DNA of 64,000 nucleotides from Dasypus novemcinctus (GCF_030445035.2 NC_080698.1:24087294-24151293); one strand, 5' to 3'. Counted from the stretch's first letter, positions 21,501-34,234 are shown. The notes: generated by a model from the sequence alone, not told the origin. Numbers and translations: made by a program.

Positions 21501-22625
21501 GATGTCATCTACTCTCCCAAGACAGGGAGTATTTCTAGTTTCATAAATCATTCCCCCTATGGGTTCAGTGTCATGCACTTTACAAATATTCAGATAAATT
21601 CCATCTCCCTCCCTCCTACTTATCAGGCAACAGAGAAAATGCATAAAAATATCCAGCCACCATTTGTCAAACATGATCTGTTTTTTATGAGTTCAGTAGA
21701 GACTCAGTAGATTTCCACTGATATCAGCTGAGGAAATAATCAATTCTGCTGCAAACTCACCTTGCATTTAATGTCATTCATTTGCCCTTGTAGATGATTT
21801 AATATACTTTCTGGGGCCCTAAGCATTCATTCTTAAAAAAAGCCAACATTGAAAGGTTTGAGAAAGTGCTAGGAAGCCTAAAGCCTTTAAAAGTTAGTAG
21901 AATCTCTTTCTTCCAGTAGGAATTAGGTGGTTTAATAAATAGGGCATGAGCATTAGGGACTTAAATTGGACCGAGGATACTGAGGGACATGAGCTCTTTA
22001 GTAAGAGGCAGTGCCCTTCTGAAAGGCTGTGAGCCAGTCAAGGGTCTGTCCTCAGCTTCTCTGGGATACAAAATATTTTTCTCTGTATTCTGTATGCATC
22101 ATTGTAGCAGAAGATTCAAAATAACTAGTGAAGAAACCCAGCAGGGACACTGTCTTCCACTTATGACCTAACTGCTTGATATTTGGTCAATTACCTCCTC
22201 TTCCCGAATGTAGCTTAGAATTCCCTCCTTTGCATTTACTGAAAGCAAATGTAACCACCTCATCATCTATCATAAATGCAAGGCATTTTCACTCAAACGA
22301 AATAGTGCTTATTACAGAAAATAACAAAAATAAAGCAGCAAAAACATGATATGCGTCAGGTCCAGCATTCAAGACACTGTTGATGTCCCACCTTACATCA
22401 CCCTCTATTTGCCTTTGGCTGCTGTGCTGATGCCTGAGTCCATTAATCAATGATCAAAAAAAAAAAAAAAAAAGGGGAGCCAAAAACAAGAGTTAGAAGG
22501 CAGGTTCTGACTTTATACATTTATAACTCCCATCTTGTAACCAATAGTTTATATAGATTTCCAGCATCCTCAGAATTAAAAAGTTTTCATTCAAAATGGC
22601 CCTGCAGCAATTTCTTCTTCTGATT
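21501..22625. other. Non-coding interval with an 18 bp A-run
   Basis: Poly(A) at 22456-22473 may be the tail of a small retroposon, but no body could be recognised upstream. Otherwise unique. Confidence 0.4.
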
Positions 22626-22629
22626 AGGA

Positions 22630-24430
22630 CACAGATTATCTCTCTCACCTTAACAAGAACAAGTTGGATAAACTATAGATAGCTGGGGATACAAGGAAAC
22701 CTAATGGGCAAAATTTCAGTAAGTGATAAGACTTTCCTAAGAGAGAAGAGAACAGTTATTTTATCCCTGATGGAACTGCAGGAGGAAGAGGAATCTGTTA
22801 AAACATAGATGAGCATAGTTAGTCAAACTTTTACAAATGTTAAATGGTTGCATATAAGGTGGCATGAGCAATTAGAATCCTAAGGAACCTCAACTACAGA
22901 AAAATTCTGCACTCATTCCCAAACTCTTTCCCACAGGTTTTCAATGAGTGATGAGGCTGATATGCTAGAGACTGGGAGCTGTTCAGGAGAGCTGAGACTC
23001 CTCCAGGGGATCTCAGACTCTAAGTGGCTTGTACAGCAATGGCTATCTAAAGGCTGAGGGTGAGGCAGAGGGCTCAGAGAAATTTCCTAAGATACAGAGT
23101 ATAAGAGAGGAAAGAGAACTCCCCAGAGACTCAAAATACCAGGAGAGGCTATAAACCGAGAAAGATGCCAGAGCAACCTATCAGTGCCCAGATCACAAGT
23201 CCTTCTGAAGGGAAAATGCTTCAAGTGAACTGAATCTAACTAAATGGAGAGTATATCAACTCAGGCCCCAACATTATCAGCTTCACAAAATAAGGAACTA
23301 TGTCATTTTCTGGAGGCAAATGATATTTACTTAATGTTTATACACTGTATTTAGGTTACATTTTTTAAAAATTGAGACATTGAAGAAGCATCAACATGAG
23401 ATCATGGTCAAAAGAAATAATCATAGAGAGAGGCTCAGAGAAGGCCCAGATATTGGTAGTATAAGACAGGAACTTTAAAATAATGATTACAAATAGTTAA
23501 AGATATAGAGAAAATGGTGGATAATGTGTATGAACAGATGGGGAATTTCAACAGAGAAATGGAAACTATAAAAAAACTAAATTGAAATGCTAGAAATAAA
23601 ATATATATCAGAAATAGAAAATTCATTTGATGGATTTAACAGCAGACTGGACACAACAGATGAAGGGATCAGTGAACTTGAAGATAGGCCGATAGAATGA
23701 TCCAAAATGAAACCCAAAGAGAAAAGGAATGGAAAACATATAACAGAGCATCAGTTATCTGTGAATCAATATCAAGTGGTCCACCATATGTGTAACTGGA
23801 GTCCCACAAAAAGCAGAGAGAAAATAGGTCAGAAGAAATATTTGAAAATTGATGAACAATTTCAAAGACTATGCTATGTCTAGTAAGCAGGATAAATCAA
23901 AATGAAATCATTACTAGACATAGCATAGTTTAACTGCAAAAAGAAAAAAAGAAAAAAGAAAAACATTTTTAAAGCAGCCAGAGGACCAAAAAGATATATT
24001 GCTACATCAGAGAACAAATGATATGAATTCCAGTTGTGCAGCTGACTTCCTGTCAGAAAAAAATGGAGGCCAGAAGGTAATGAAATATCATCTTTAATAT
24101 ACTGAAAGAAAAAAAAACAGTCAAGCTGGAATACTATTTTCAGTGAAAATATCCTTCACAAATTAAAGCAAAATAAGCAAATAAAAGTTGAAAGCGTTCA
24201 TTTTCAACTGACTTTCACTATAAGAATGCTAAAGAAATTCTTCAGGCTAAAGGGAAATGATACCAGATAGAAAACCTACATCTTCAGTAAAGAAAGAAGG
24301 GCTCCAGAAAAGATAAATATATAGGTAAATGTAAAACTCTTTTCATTGACTATCCATGTATCTGTTTTAATACATTTCTTTAACAACATTTGCCTATTTA
24401 AAGACAAATAATAATACTCTGTGGGATTTA
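22630..24430 (+). mobile_element. HAL1-like half-LINE, sense
   Basis: The order of phrases fits HAL1 (an L1 relative that keeps only an ORF1-like gene): 'cagtgaacttgaagatagg' (23668), 'actggagtcccacaaaaagc', 'aaagcagccagaggaccaa' (23972), 'atggaggccagaaggtaatg' (24063), 'aaattcttcaggctaaaggg' (24235). The reading frame is broken by many stops. A 19 bp inverted repeat interrupts it at 23868-23929. Confidence 0.65.
23868..23929. repeat. Perfect 19 bp inverted repeat (hairpin) inside HAL1
   Basis: ACTATGCTATGTCTAGTAA (23868-23886) and its exact reverse complement (23911-23929) flank a 24 base spacer. The right arm fits the expected HAL1 order (it leads into 'taactgcaaaaag'); the left arm does not, so it is the probable copy. 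Confidence 0.9.
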
Positions 24431-25035
24431 CAACGTAAGTAGAAGTAAAATATATGACAACAAGAGAAGCATGGAACTACCTCTGCTTCACATATAGTTT
24501 TCTGCCCAAACCTCAGTGGAGTGGACCTGGGTTAGACACTGGATATGGAGGCAGCCAATGGGTAGGCTTTCTAGTGACATGGCCTGAGTCAAGTCTCAAG
24601 AATTTGAATTTGAAAACTGAAAAATAAATAAAGTGATTGGGAAGAGGAACTGAAACCTAAAATATTCAATAGAAGAAGATGGGTATGAGGTAGATTAAGT
24701 GCCCTGAGGTATAATTAGGACACAAGAGGACATGGCAACCCCACATTATGAAGACATTGAATACATAAGGAAGCTGATGCCATCAGGCATAAAAAACATA
24801 TTCAAAAAAGAGGGAAGGAATGGTCAAGTCAAGAATGAGGGAAGAGCAGAAAAGTAGCAAAAAATGATAGAATACCATGTGGTCCATGAGACAGACACAC
24901 AGAGAGAAATAAGCTCCAAGATAATACTAAGTATCTTTTAAAGTGCATTTCTCACCAGACCCAGCTTGTCTCCAGCAGTTCTTGTTTTTGGATTCTGGCA
25001 GTGGATATAGGCCCTGGTTTCACATTTGTAGGCCT
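24431..25035. other. Non-coding unique interval
   Basis: AT-rich; no gene. No repeat that I can name. Confidence 0.4.
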
Positions 25036-25039
25036 CTAT

Positions 25040-25240
25040 TCCCATCTCAATCTCCTCTACCTACTAGCTTTGTAATCTTGAACTAGTTAATTAATTCACT
25101 AATATGCAGTTTCCTCATATGTAAAAATTGGATAACACTAGCCCTAGCTTCACTGTTGTTGTGAAGACAAAGTAATCTATATAAGGGTGTTGACATAGTG
25201 ATTGGCACATGGTGGGCACTCAGTAAATAGCAGCTATTTT
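25040..25240 (+). mobile_element. MIR SINE, sense
   Basis: 'ctactagctttgtaatcttg', 'gcagtttcctcatatgtaaa', 'ttgttgtgaagacaaagtaa' and 'tgggcactcagtaaatagca' follow the full MIR order. Confidence 0.8.
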
Positions 25241-26345
25241 CATTCCTAGTATTGTTTTCATTATTAATTCAAATATATATTGAACTTCTTGACAGGCAGT
25301 CTTAAACACACTGAGGATACAGTGCTGCATGAAAACAAAACCCCGGGCTGTGTGGAGGTTACAGGTTATATTCTCTGCCTCATTCATTAACCCCACAAAC
25401 ATCCTTACAATAGTTCATTGCTCACTCACATTATTTGAGTTGTCTCAATTAAGATTCTGTTTCTTGTATCAAAAAATGCAAAACCAAAACCAGCAGCCTG
25501 GTGGGATATAGAAGATTAAGAATCAAGGCATGCACCTCTGGATCGAAAATGCCTACTTTTTGACAATTTTCTTAAAATCTCCATACCCCAATTTGCTCAC
25601 TTGCAAAATAAACAGAGAACATGAAAAAGAAAATAGGTTATATGGACCTCTTTTGACTTCTTTAGAAGGAAAAATTGGACGGAGTCAAGGCATTATAGCT
25701 GTTTGTCTGTGGCACTATCAGTGTTCTGTCTATTGGTTATGATTAACAACTGCAAAGCATACCTATTTGAGATGACTTGTGTAGCATAGAGATGGGAGCT
25801 GAGGGTCCAAAAATATTATTTTTCTTAATATCCTTGACTAAGAAGTTAGACACACTGGGGTTGACACATCAGGAGAAACAGTCCAGGTTATATATGTAGA
25901 CAAAGAGAAATTTGATTCTCTGTGTACTCAAAATTTATTGTCCTCTTGTCCTTATTTTTGATGAGATGATCAAGATCAAAGTTTGCTTTTCTGCCATTAG
26001 GTCAGTCATTGGAAAATTGTAACTCAAAGATCTCAAGATCACAAGAGAATTGTGCTTATCTTCATATGCCATTTCATTTACTTGTGTATGAAAAGAATGA
26101 AAGAGAAATTAACAACAAAGTCTAGACTAAGTTCCAGTATCAGTTAGAACTGCAGAAAATAATGTTCCTGACTGCTCCCATTTTATAACCATACATTAAG
26201 AAAGCTCAGTAAAGGGGCATGCCAAACACAAGGACGGCTAGACAGAAGAGTTGCTGAGGCTCAAGGAGAGCGGCCAGTGCCTCATACTCAATAGACTAGA
26301 AGGCACTGTGTCCTATTGGAGACAAGCATCAGACCTGGAATCAGA
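25241..26345. other. Non-coding unique interval
   Basis: Small open frames only; no recognised gene or repeat. Confidence 0.4.
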
Positions 26346-26349
26346 AGAA

Positions 26350-26560
26350 ATCAGACTGAATACTGGTTTGCCACTCGCTGTTGTTGATTAAAGACATGTC
26401 ACGATACCCACTGAGCTTCCATTCCTCATTTATAAATCAAGGAATAATAACTACTTTGTTGTAAGGTTCAAACTCCAAATGAGAGCACAAACATGTCTGG
26501 AAAACAGTAATTATGTAGTGAGTATGTGGTGACTGAACTAAGATATAAATGAAATGGAAA
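26350..26560 (+). mobile_element. MIR SINE, sense, diverged
   Basis: 'cttccattcctcatttataa' and 'ggaataataactactttgtt' then 'gtaaggttcaaactccaaat' fit the MIR middle and right parts. Confidence 0.55.
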
Positions 26561-26639
26561 GCACTGTAAAAAGGGAAGACATTTGAAAGGGCTGATTAAT
26601 TTTCATACGAGACTTCAAAAATAGTGCTAAAGATGCTTT

Positions 26640-26775
26640 ATTTCCGTTATGGCATTAATGGTATTAATTTGCTGTTGGGCTTTATACAAGTTTCTTAACC
26701 ACTCTGTGCCTCAGTTTCCCAATGAGCAATAGTTTAAAATGAGAATTATATATTTTTATATATATATATATCTAT
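26640..26775 (+). mobile_element. MIR fragment and (TA)n microsatellite
   Basis: 'aagtttcttaaccactctgt' and 'gcctcagtttcccaatgag' are MIR; an (AT)n run follows at about 26756-26771. Confidence 0.6.
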
Positions 26776-26829
26776 TTCCATTTTTGACAGTATAATCATA
26801 TGAGTGCTGAATTTCATTAAAAGTGCACA

Positions 26830-26965
26830 TATTCAGTCATTCACCCAATCATTCAATAAATTTTTACTTCTACTACATGCTTATCACTGTGCTAGCCACT
26901 ATGGACAAAGCAAAAACAAGACCTCATGCCTGTCCTCTTGAAATTTACCCTACAGTATATTTGAA
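26830..26965. repeat. Old LINE-like fragment (L2/L3 type)
   Basis: 'cattcacccaatcattcaat' and 'tatcactgtgctagccacta' are typical of old LINE 3' regions; family uncertain. Confidence 0.35.
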
Positions 26966-28640
26966 CAATAATTTTGAAGCCCTGTGATGGCCGTCGACAG
27001 TAAAGATGCAGGGGCTGTGTGTGATTGCAGCAGGAGCCCTTGCCCTACTATTTATTTATCTCATAGGAGCCCTACAAACTGCTCTAGATTTTCTGAGAAG
27101 AGTTAAAACCACCGTCAAAACCTAGCAGTCTCCTTGAGCTCAGCTATATGCTGTGAATGAGAGTCAGAAGTGGCATCTGTCACTGCAGATGACACTGGCT
27201 GTCAGAAACAATTGCATCTTTAAGAAAGAATAAAGAAATTTCCCCCTCACGCTCCCAAGTGAGTGTACCAGGTATAATTTTTATGCAAGAAGGGACTTTT
27301 CAATTCAGTAGCTAAAGCACTATTAGAACAGCCTGGAAAGCACAGATTCATCCATCATGTGGCTGACAAATCTCCCTTTTGGAAGAATGTGTATTTTTCC
27401 CCAGGGAGGGCACAAGCCTTATTTGTACCCAATAGTATACAGATCTTTGAGAAAAAAAAGGTATGTGTGTGGAATTCTGTTGTTTTTGCCTTCCTACAAT
27501 GCATCAACTTCCATCTTCATTAACAGTTCTTCAATTGCCTCTAAGAAACCAGTCCCGGACCAAACCTCTGTGGTTTGATTTTGGCGGGAGCAGGGCACAG
27601 GCTGGCTCCTGGAACATCCCATCATCTTCTTCCCAGGGACTGACTGGGAAATGGGGACTCGACATAGACCAATCCCATACGTTCAGTCAGAGCTAACCCC
27701 AGACTTTACCTTGAACAACCAAGAAATCAGGCATTTCAGTTCTGAATTTGAAACTGGATATAAGTCTGTACCTGCTTGTAGCCATTTTGTTATCAGAGTT
27801 GGTGGGTTCATCTAAAATTGGATACAGAAAAGAACAAAGAGTAGCCAAGAGAAGGAGAGCGATAACCTGGACACTGATGAAATAATTTGCAGCTTTCAGC
27901 TCATCAGGCCTAAAGCAGAATCAATAAAAAAATTTTAATGAGTTTGAATTGAGTTTTGTTACTTGCAAATGAGGGGATTATGATGGATACAGATAAAATA
28001 CATCTAATCACTACGAGGGCAAGTGCTTTGGGTCACAAGATGGCTTGAATTCTTTTATCCATCCTCTTTCTACACCAGCCACCATTTATGGTAGCTGTAT
28101 TGGTGCACAGACTGTATGATTCCATAGCCCAGATATGAAATCATTTTGTTAGGCTTAAATTCCCATCAAATTACCTTTGAATGTCATCCCATCCAAGGAT
28201 ATTTGAATTTTAAAGGATGACACTTGATTAAGGATTACATATTCCAAAGGGATGAATCCTTTTCACAGTATTTGTCAGATGATTGAAACATCTTCAAAAC
28301 CTTTCTCCTTACTAGCTTATCACTAAGTCCAAATGGATTTGAAAAAATCTTAAGAGAAATATTATAAAATAGTTTTCAACATCAAACTACAGTGAAATGT
28401 TCCATTCTCTCCGATTACTTCAGGCTAAATATTTTAAAAGGGCTGGATTTCTGGCAAACAATTTAGGAATCATATAAATAAATGACAATTATCTTCTAGC
28501 TTAATGTGCATGAGTCTTTATGAAAGCAGGTAGTGCTGTAATAGTCAAGGGGTTACCCTAACAGCTTACTTAGGTCTGACTGGAGCTCTCTGTCCCTATG
28601 CCAGAGTCAAGAAATAATAAGTCTTCTAGGTGCCCACAAC
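26966..28640. other. Non-coding unique interval
   Basis: No gene. Open frames of 60-77 codons without recognised similarity. Confidence 0.4.
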
Positions 28641-28644
28641 GGGC

Positions 28645-28845
28645 ACGGCATGTCATATTTCTTAAACACATAGGCTTTGAAGTTAGACGAGACTCAGCTC
28701 AAATACTAGCTCATAAAACTAACAACAGTGGAATCTTAGACAAGTCATTTAATTCTCCCAAGCATCAGTGTCCTCATCTGTAAAATGGGTATATTCACAG
28801 TTCCTATCACATGGGGTTGTTGGGAATATTAAATAAGATAATATA
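28645..28845 (+). mobile_element. MIR SINE, sense
   Basis: 'gtgtcctcatctgtaaaatg' (28768-28787), 'ggttgttgggaatattaaat' and a preceding 'caagtcatttaattctccca'. Confidence 0.8.
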
Positions 28846-30945
28846 GGGATTGATCTTAGGAACAGAGGAAGGGCTTGATAAATTATTTGGACATAATTTT
28901 GAAAGACTAAATTGTGGGCTCTTCAAGAATGTGAAACCTAGGTATAATAGCTCTCCCCTCCCAAATTTCACTTCCTTCCCCCATCCTATGACTAATGCAT
29001 ATCACCATAGGGATATTATGTGTAAAGGAAAACTATTGCAGTGTCAATAATCAACTGTTCACTAGTCATCTATATAAAGCCATGTATCAGGTTATTTTTT
29101 TTTCTTCTTTTAAAAAATGTTATGCAATATTTATGACATAGTGCAAAGTATAACATATAATAAAAAGAAAACTCCATACTCATGCCCCAGCTTAAGGAAT
29201 AACATATCACTAATATAGTTGAAGCTTCCTTATATAGCATTTTCTTAACACCTAAGTTATAGAGAAACAGAAGGCATATTATGGTGGACACTTCATTCAT
29301 TCTCTCATTTTGTAACCCACAGAGAGTCTATCTTTCTACGAAGGTAGACAAAGATTTTGTCAAACACTTCTGAGGGCAGAAGTCTTACTGGCTCCACAAA
29401 TTACACCCCTAAGCTTCAGATCTCCCTCTCTCAGCTGAGGATTAACGAACACCGTGAACCTCCTTTCACTCTATCGTGATATAGACTGATATGCTGCAGT
29501 GCAAAGTATTGATCCAAAAGCAAGCTCTCAAATCAAACCAGATCCTTGTGGGACCTGGTTGAAACTGTCAAACAATAAACTACAAGACTAAATAAGAATT
29601 TGGGTGCCATCTAGATCTAAGCTCCCATCCACAAGTCTCCGAGGTCTTCTTTGGATTTTTAGAAAAAGCCAGTATGTCACCAACTACCCCAAAAGCTTTG
29701 ATCTTGGAGATTAACCTGAAATAGTGTACTGTGGGACTGGATCAGCCATGATACCCATCTCTGATTTTTGGGTATGAATATAAGTCATAGGTATTGAAGT
29801 TGTCTGACAACTCCTTAGTCACGCAGTTAGGTTTTCTTTCAGCTGGAGGATGATAAATGGGCACAGGCGAGTGCTTACCTTAGTGCAATTGAAATGTTTT
29901 GTGAGGTGCCATTGTGGGTCCTGGTGGGCACACAACCATACCTACTAAGTACCCACAAAGGACACTTTACACTCTGCTATCTGATATATTAAAAGAAATA
30001 GAAAAGCTAGTATATATATATATATTTACTACAAAGTTTCTAGCCTATTCAGTTGTCATTTGAAAGTGTAAAATAACAGCGAAAATCAGTCAGTGAAATC
30101 ACTTTATAAACCGAGTAAAGCATCTCTACCTGAATGCAAAGGATTTTCATTATTATTAAAATGAGTTTTTATTGACTTCCCTGTGGCAAATGATCTTGGA
30201 TGACTCAGTGCAAATGTCCATTTTGACCAACACAAAGTAGGAGGGTAGTTAGATTTGTGAGCCCTGGGGAAACCAAGGAAGCATAAGTCTACCTTCTGGG
30301 ATATAAATTTCCATAGGGGCAGCCCCAAATGCAATTATTAATCGCTGAAATTCCCTAAGGGCAATATGTGTTTATGAGAGGGATTGTAAATGGCTTTCTT
30401 TGATGATTGGCCTGCCTATTAGTTTCATTTTAGTAAACTAAACAACAGGTTCTTTGTACAGTTACTTAAGATTATCATACCTCACTAGCAGCTGTCCCAT
30501 TCATGACATTTGTCTGTTTAATGCATGTATTATCTCAGTGTCCTAAGAACTACAGGAGAGGCAGCTATGAGAAAGACATTTCTCAAAGGTCAGATAAGGA
30601 TGACTATAAATTAGGGATTCCAAGGATGAACAGATCATGCAGTTGAGGGGCTCAGGGAAAAAAAAAAACCTTCCTTAAGGAGGTTTATATGACATAGACC
30701 TTGAAGGATGGGTAGAATACTGATGAGGATAAAAGGGAAAGACATTCTAATCAGAAGGAACAACCTGAGCAAAGATATGGAGATTCGAGGTGCAGGATAC
30801 TTTTAGGAAAAAAGCAAGTCATCCAGTCTGGCTGCATCATAGGATAACACTGGGAAGAATGAAAAACGGAAACAGCAAGAAAACAACAGTAATAGAATAG
30901 TAATGACAGTGACAACTGTGGAGTTAGGCATGGTTCTAAGAGCTT
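28846..30945. other. Non-coding unique interval
   Basis: Over 2 kb without a confident repeat or gene. A short (TA)n run lies at about 30011-30026. Confidence 0.4.
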
Positions 30946-30949
30946 TCTG

Positions 30950-31335
30950 TTTAATAAAAAACAATTATAGAATATGTGAGGAAATGAGAACTCTTTTACA
31001 CTATGTGGATAAATCCTTTCTAGTTGTTAATTTGTCAATAGGACCAAAAAAATTTAAAAAGCACATAGCAATTTCACATATAGAAATTCTTTCTAAAGGA
31101 ACAGTCAGGCAAGTACACAGAGATATATGTTCCTGCAATGTTGTTTATAATATCAAAGAATTGCAATCATAATTGCCCAACAATAGGAAATTGAGTAAGT
31201 AGGAAAACAGGACATTGAATAAATAAAATTTGGAATACTATCCAGGCATTAAAAATTATAAAGTGTGTGCACTAGACTTCAAAGAACTTTCAAAATATAT
31301 GAGTGAAACAGAAGATGTGTCAATTAGTTTGTACA
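30950..31335 (+). mobile_element. L1 3' region, sense fragment
   Basis: 'tgcaatgttgtttataatat', 'gcccaacaataggaaattga' and 'ggaatactatccaggcatta' follow the L1M 3' UTR order. Confidence 0.65.
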
Positions 31336-31559
31336 ATATAATCCCAATTTTTAAAATGGGATACATTTTAAAATTTGAAACAATTTCAAAATTTATTGGA
31401 CAGTTGCAAAAATAATACACACACACACCTCGCCCTTTTATGTAGTTCTGGTCACAAATTAAATATTGAAATACTATGAGTCCAAACCATTGATTTATCA
31501 TTATATTTTGTGCATTTGCCTTTTAGACCCCGTAGGATGTAAAAAGTGGAGAAACAAAT
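31336..31559. other. Non-coding interval with (AC)n
   Basis: An AC dinucleotide run of about seven units lies near 31417-31430; otherwise unassigned. Confidence 0.45.
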
Positions 31560-32960
31560 AAAAAATACAATAGTACTGGTATTTATATTTACCCATGTCA
31601 TTTTTACTGGAGATCATCTTTCTTCATGTGGTTTCAGTCAGTTGTCTGGTGTCGTTTCCTTTTAACCTGTAGAACTCCTATTAGCATTTCTTGTAAGACT
31701 AGTTTAGAGGTTACAAAGTCCCACAGCTTTTGTTTCTCTGGAAATGTCTTAAATCCCCCCTCATTTTTGAAAGACAGTTTTGCCACATTCAGAATTCTTG
31801 GCTAACCACTTTTTTCTTTCAACAATTGAAATATGTCTCCCTGCTGCCTTCTTGCCTCATGGTTTCCATTGAGAAATGGACACAAACTTATTGAGGCTCC
31901 CTCATACGTGACATGCTGCTTCTCCCTTGCAGCTTTCAGTATTTTCTAATTATCTTTGGCATTCAACACTTTGATTATGATGTGCTGTGGGTCTTTTTGG
32001 GTTTCGATGTTTGGAGTTCACTGAGCATCTTGGGCATATGTGTTTATGTCTTTTGTTAAATTTGAGAAGTTTTCAGCCATTCTTTCTTTGAATATCTTTC
32101 TGTCCCTTTCCCTCGTGTCTCCTTCTGCCCCACAAGGTATATATTGGTATGCTTGATGGTATCCCACAGGTTCCTCAGGATCTCTTCACCTTTCTTCCTT
32201 CTTTCCTCTTTTTGCTCCTCAGACTGGAGGAGTTCAATGATCCTATCTTCAATTCACAGATTTTTCTTTTGCCAGCTCCAATCTACTGTTGAACACCTCT
32301 AAGGAATTTTAACTTCTGTTACTGTGAGCTTCAGCTCTGTTTGGTGCCTTTTCATTATTTCCATCTCTCTATTGATATTCTCTTTGTGTTCATCCATTGT
32401 TTTCCTTATTTCCTTTGTTCTTTGTCCAGGTTTTCCTTGAACTCTTTGAATATATTTAGGACAATTTTTAAAAGCCTTTGTCTGATATGTCTCAGTTCTG
32501 ATTCCTCTCATCAGTGGTTTCTAAAGTTTTAATCACCTACTTTGCCTTGACCATGACTTCCTGTTTCTTTGTGTGTCTCAGAAACTTTTGTTGAAACCTG
32601 GACATTTTGATATTTTAATATAGCGTTGGAATTTAGACTAAGAGCCATCTGTTCCTTAAGCTTGTATTCAGCTAGTGTTATCATAAAGTTTTCCTTGAAT
32701 GTCAGGAGCTAAGGAGGAGAAGGGAGAGGGAGGAAGGGGGGCGGGGAGGGGAGAAAACACCTCTCCCAGTCTTTGCAGATTGACCTGAGCAAGTTCTCTC
32801 TTTCAGGGCTTATCCATTCAGTGAATTTAGAGAACAGCTCCAGAGCCAAAGTATAGGGGACCTCATAATTTGGGGTTGCACAGTGGCCCTAGGAAATCCC
32901 CCTAGCAATTCTGCCATCTATATGGCAATGAATGTCCCCTCTTCCCTAGGAAATTTACTA
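31560..32960 (-). mobile_element. HAL1-like half-LINE, antisense
   Basis: On the - strand a 70-codon frame (32511-32299) has a charged coiled-coil pattern with KENINREMEIMKRHQTELK, as in HAL1 ORF1. Antisense landmarks are 'tgatggtatcccacaggttc' (32154), 'aattcacagatttttcttt' and 'gttgaaacctggacattttg' (32590). The 5' UTR-like part continues to about 32960. The coding frame is otherwise broken. Confidence 0.65.
32722..32751 (+). repeat. G-rich run with quadruplex-forming potential
   Basis: Four or more runs of at least three G separated by one to five bases within the HAL1-like element (GGG, GGG, GGGGGG, GGGG, GGGG). Confidence 0.6.
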
Positions 32961-33325
32961 GGCAAGAAAACATTGTGTACAAAAATTTTTAACATCCCTA
33001 GACGTACAATAATTTAAAAAAATATATCATTCTGACCAAACTTTTTTTTTTTGTCAGAGCCAATAATCCTGAGAGTCCAAACTAAAAAAAAAAAACCTAG
33101 TAAAAGAAAAATACTCAGACTTTACAGTGTCCCAGAATGTCTCTTTAAATGGATGGAGGAAAAAAAGAAACACATGGAGCTTTCTAAAAGGTCTTTGACA
33201 GGCTACCCTGGGAGCTCAATTCAAAAATAGAAGTTTATGTGCTAAAACAAAGATGTTTCAGTGCAGCTCCAAAATACAGCCATTTGGAAGGATGATGCTG
33301 GATCAGAAGAATTTTTATTCCTAAT

Positions 33326-33353
33326 ATGCACACATATTACATTATGTGTGCAT
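33326..33353. repeat. 11 bp perfect hairpin next to the RBM3 retrocopy
   Basis: ATGCACACATA (33326-33336) and TATGTGTGCAT (33343-33353) are exact reverse complements with a 6 base loop, about 20 bases beyond the 3' end of the RBM3-like sequence. Confidence 0.7.
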
Positions 33354-33372
33354 GTCTTATCTTGGTTTTTAA

Positions 33373-33831
33373 ATTGTCTCTATAATTCCCTCCAGAGCAG
33401 TGGTCATAACCACACTGGTTTCTGTCACCATAGTCCCTGGACCTTCCATATCCATATCCATATCCTCCCGGCCAATTGTCATACTGGTTGCTCCCATATC
33501 CCTGGTCCCCACCACCTCTAGAGTAACTAGGACCATGCCCATGAACCCCAAAGGAATCCTCTCTGGTTCCTTGGGCTGACTTGCCTGCATGGTCCACATG
33601 GCTCTGGTGGCCATCCAGGGACTCCCCATTCATGGCTTGCACGGCATCTGGGGCATGCTCTGGGTTGATGATGGTGATGAAACCAAAACCCCAGGACCAC
33701 TGAGTCTCCTGGTCCTCAGCGATGACCACTTCAGAAACTGACCCAAAGCTGCTGAAGTGATCTTCAAACTCCTGCTCATCCATGTTGAAATTGAGCTCTC
33801 ACACAAAGAGTTTCCCTTCTTCAGATGACAT
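33373..33831 (-). pseudogene. RBM3: RBM3 processed pseudogene
   Basis: RBM3 is a cold-inducible glycine-rich RNA-binding protein with one RRM domain, acting on mRNA in nucleus and cytoplasm. The - strand copy begins MSSEEGKLFV at 33831, then meets TGA at 33801-33799, where the family has the GG of the RNP2 motif. The frame continues from M at 33783 with EDHFSSFG, an RNP1 motif altered to WGFGFITI (normally RGFGFITF), NPEHA, AMNGESLDG, DHAGKSA, then a YSRGGGDQGYGS and PGGYGYGYGRSRDY glycine-rich tail ending GGNYRDN. All exons are joined without introns, so it is a retrocopy. The normal last residues and stop are lost. No clear poly(A) or target duplication could be fixed. CIRBP is a less likely parent because the tail matches RBM3 better. 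Confidence 0.88.
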
Positions 33832-34234
33832 GGCAGGGAATTTGAGTCCTACCATTTTAAATGCCCTCTTTCTTGATGGTGTTAACCTATTACTGCAATC
33901 TTTTAATTGTTTTCTAAAGCTTTTAGAAAGTTGTTTCTTCCTGTTTTTGCTGATGACTCAAAGTTTCTGTATATGGGTTGGGAGGGTGTCCTAAAGGGTC
34001 TTACTCTGCCATCTTGACTGGGGCTGCTGGACGCTGAATGCATATAGTTTATATATGCATATGTAAGTGGAAAAAATGTCTGGAGAGAAATAAACAAAAT
34101 CACTAAAGCAATTATATGGGATGTATTGTATAAGCTGGATATTTTGTTCATCTGTATTTTCTTTTTCTACCATAATTGACATTGCTTTTACAAGTGAATC
34201 CCACTCTACATTTCAGCCTGGAATCACTACTAGC
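33832..34234. other. Non-coding interval
   Basis: AT-rich apart from 'tgccatcttgactggggct' near 34009, which may belong to the same old element as the HAL1-like 5' region. No gene. Confidence 0.35.

Noticed and set aside
33337-33783. 148-codon frame as a functional RNA-binding protein
   Set aside because: The normal start is separated from it by a stop, RNP2 is lost, RNP1 is altered, the C-terminus is replaced and introns are absent. It reads as a processed pseudogene.
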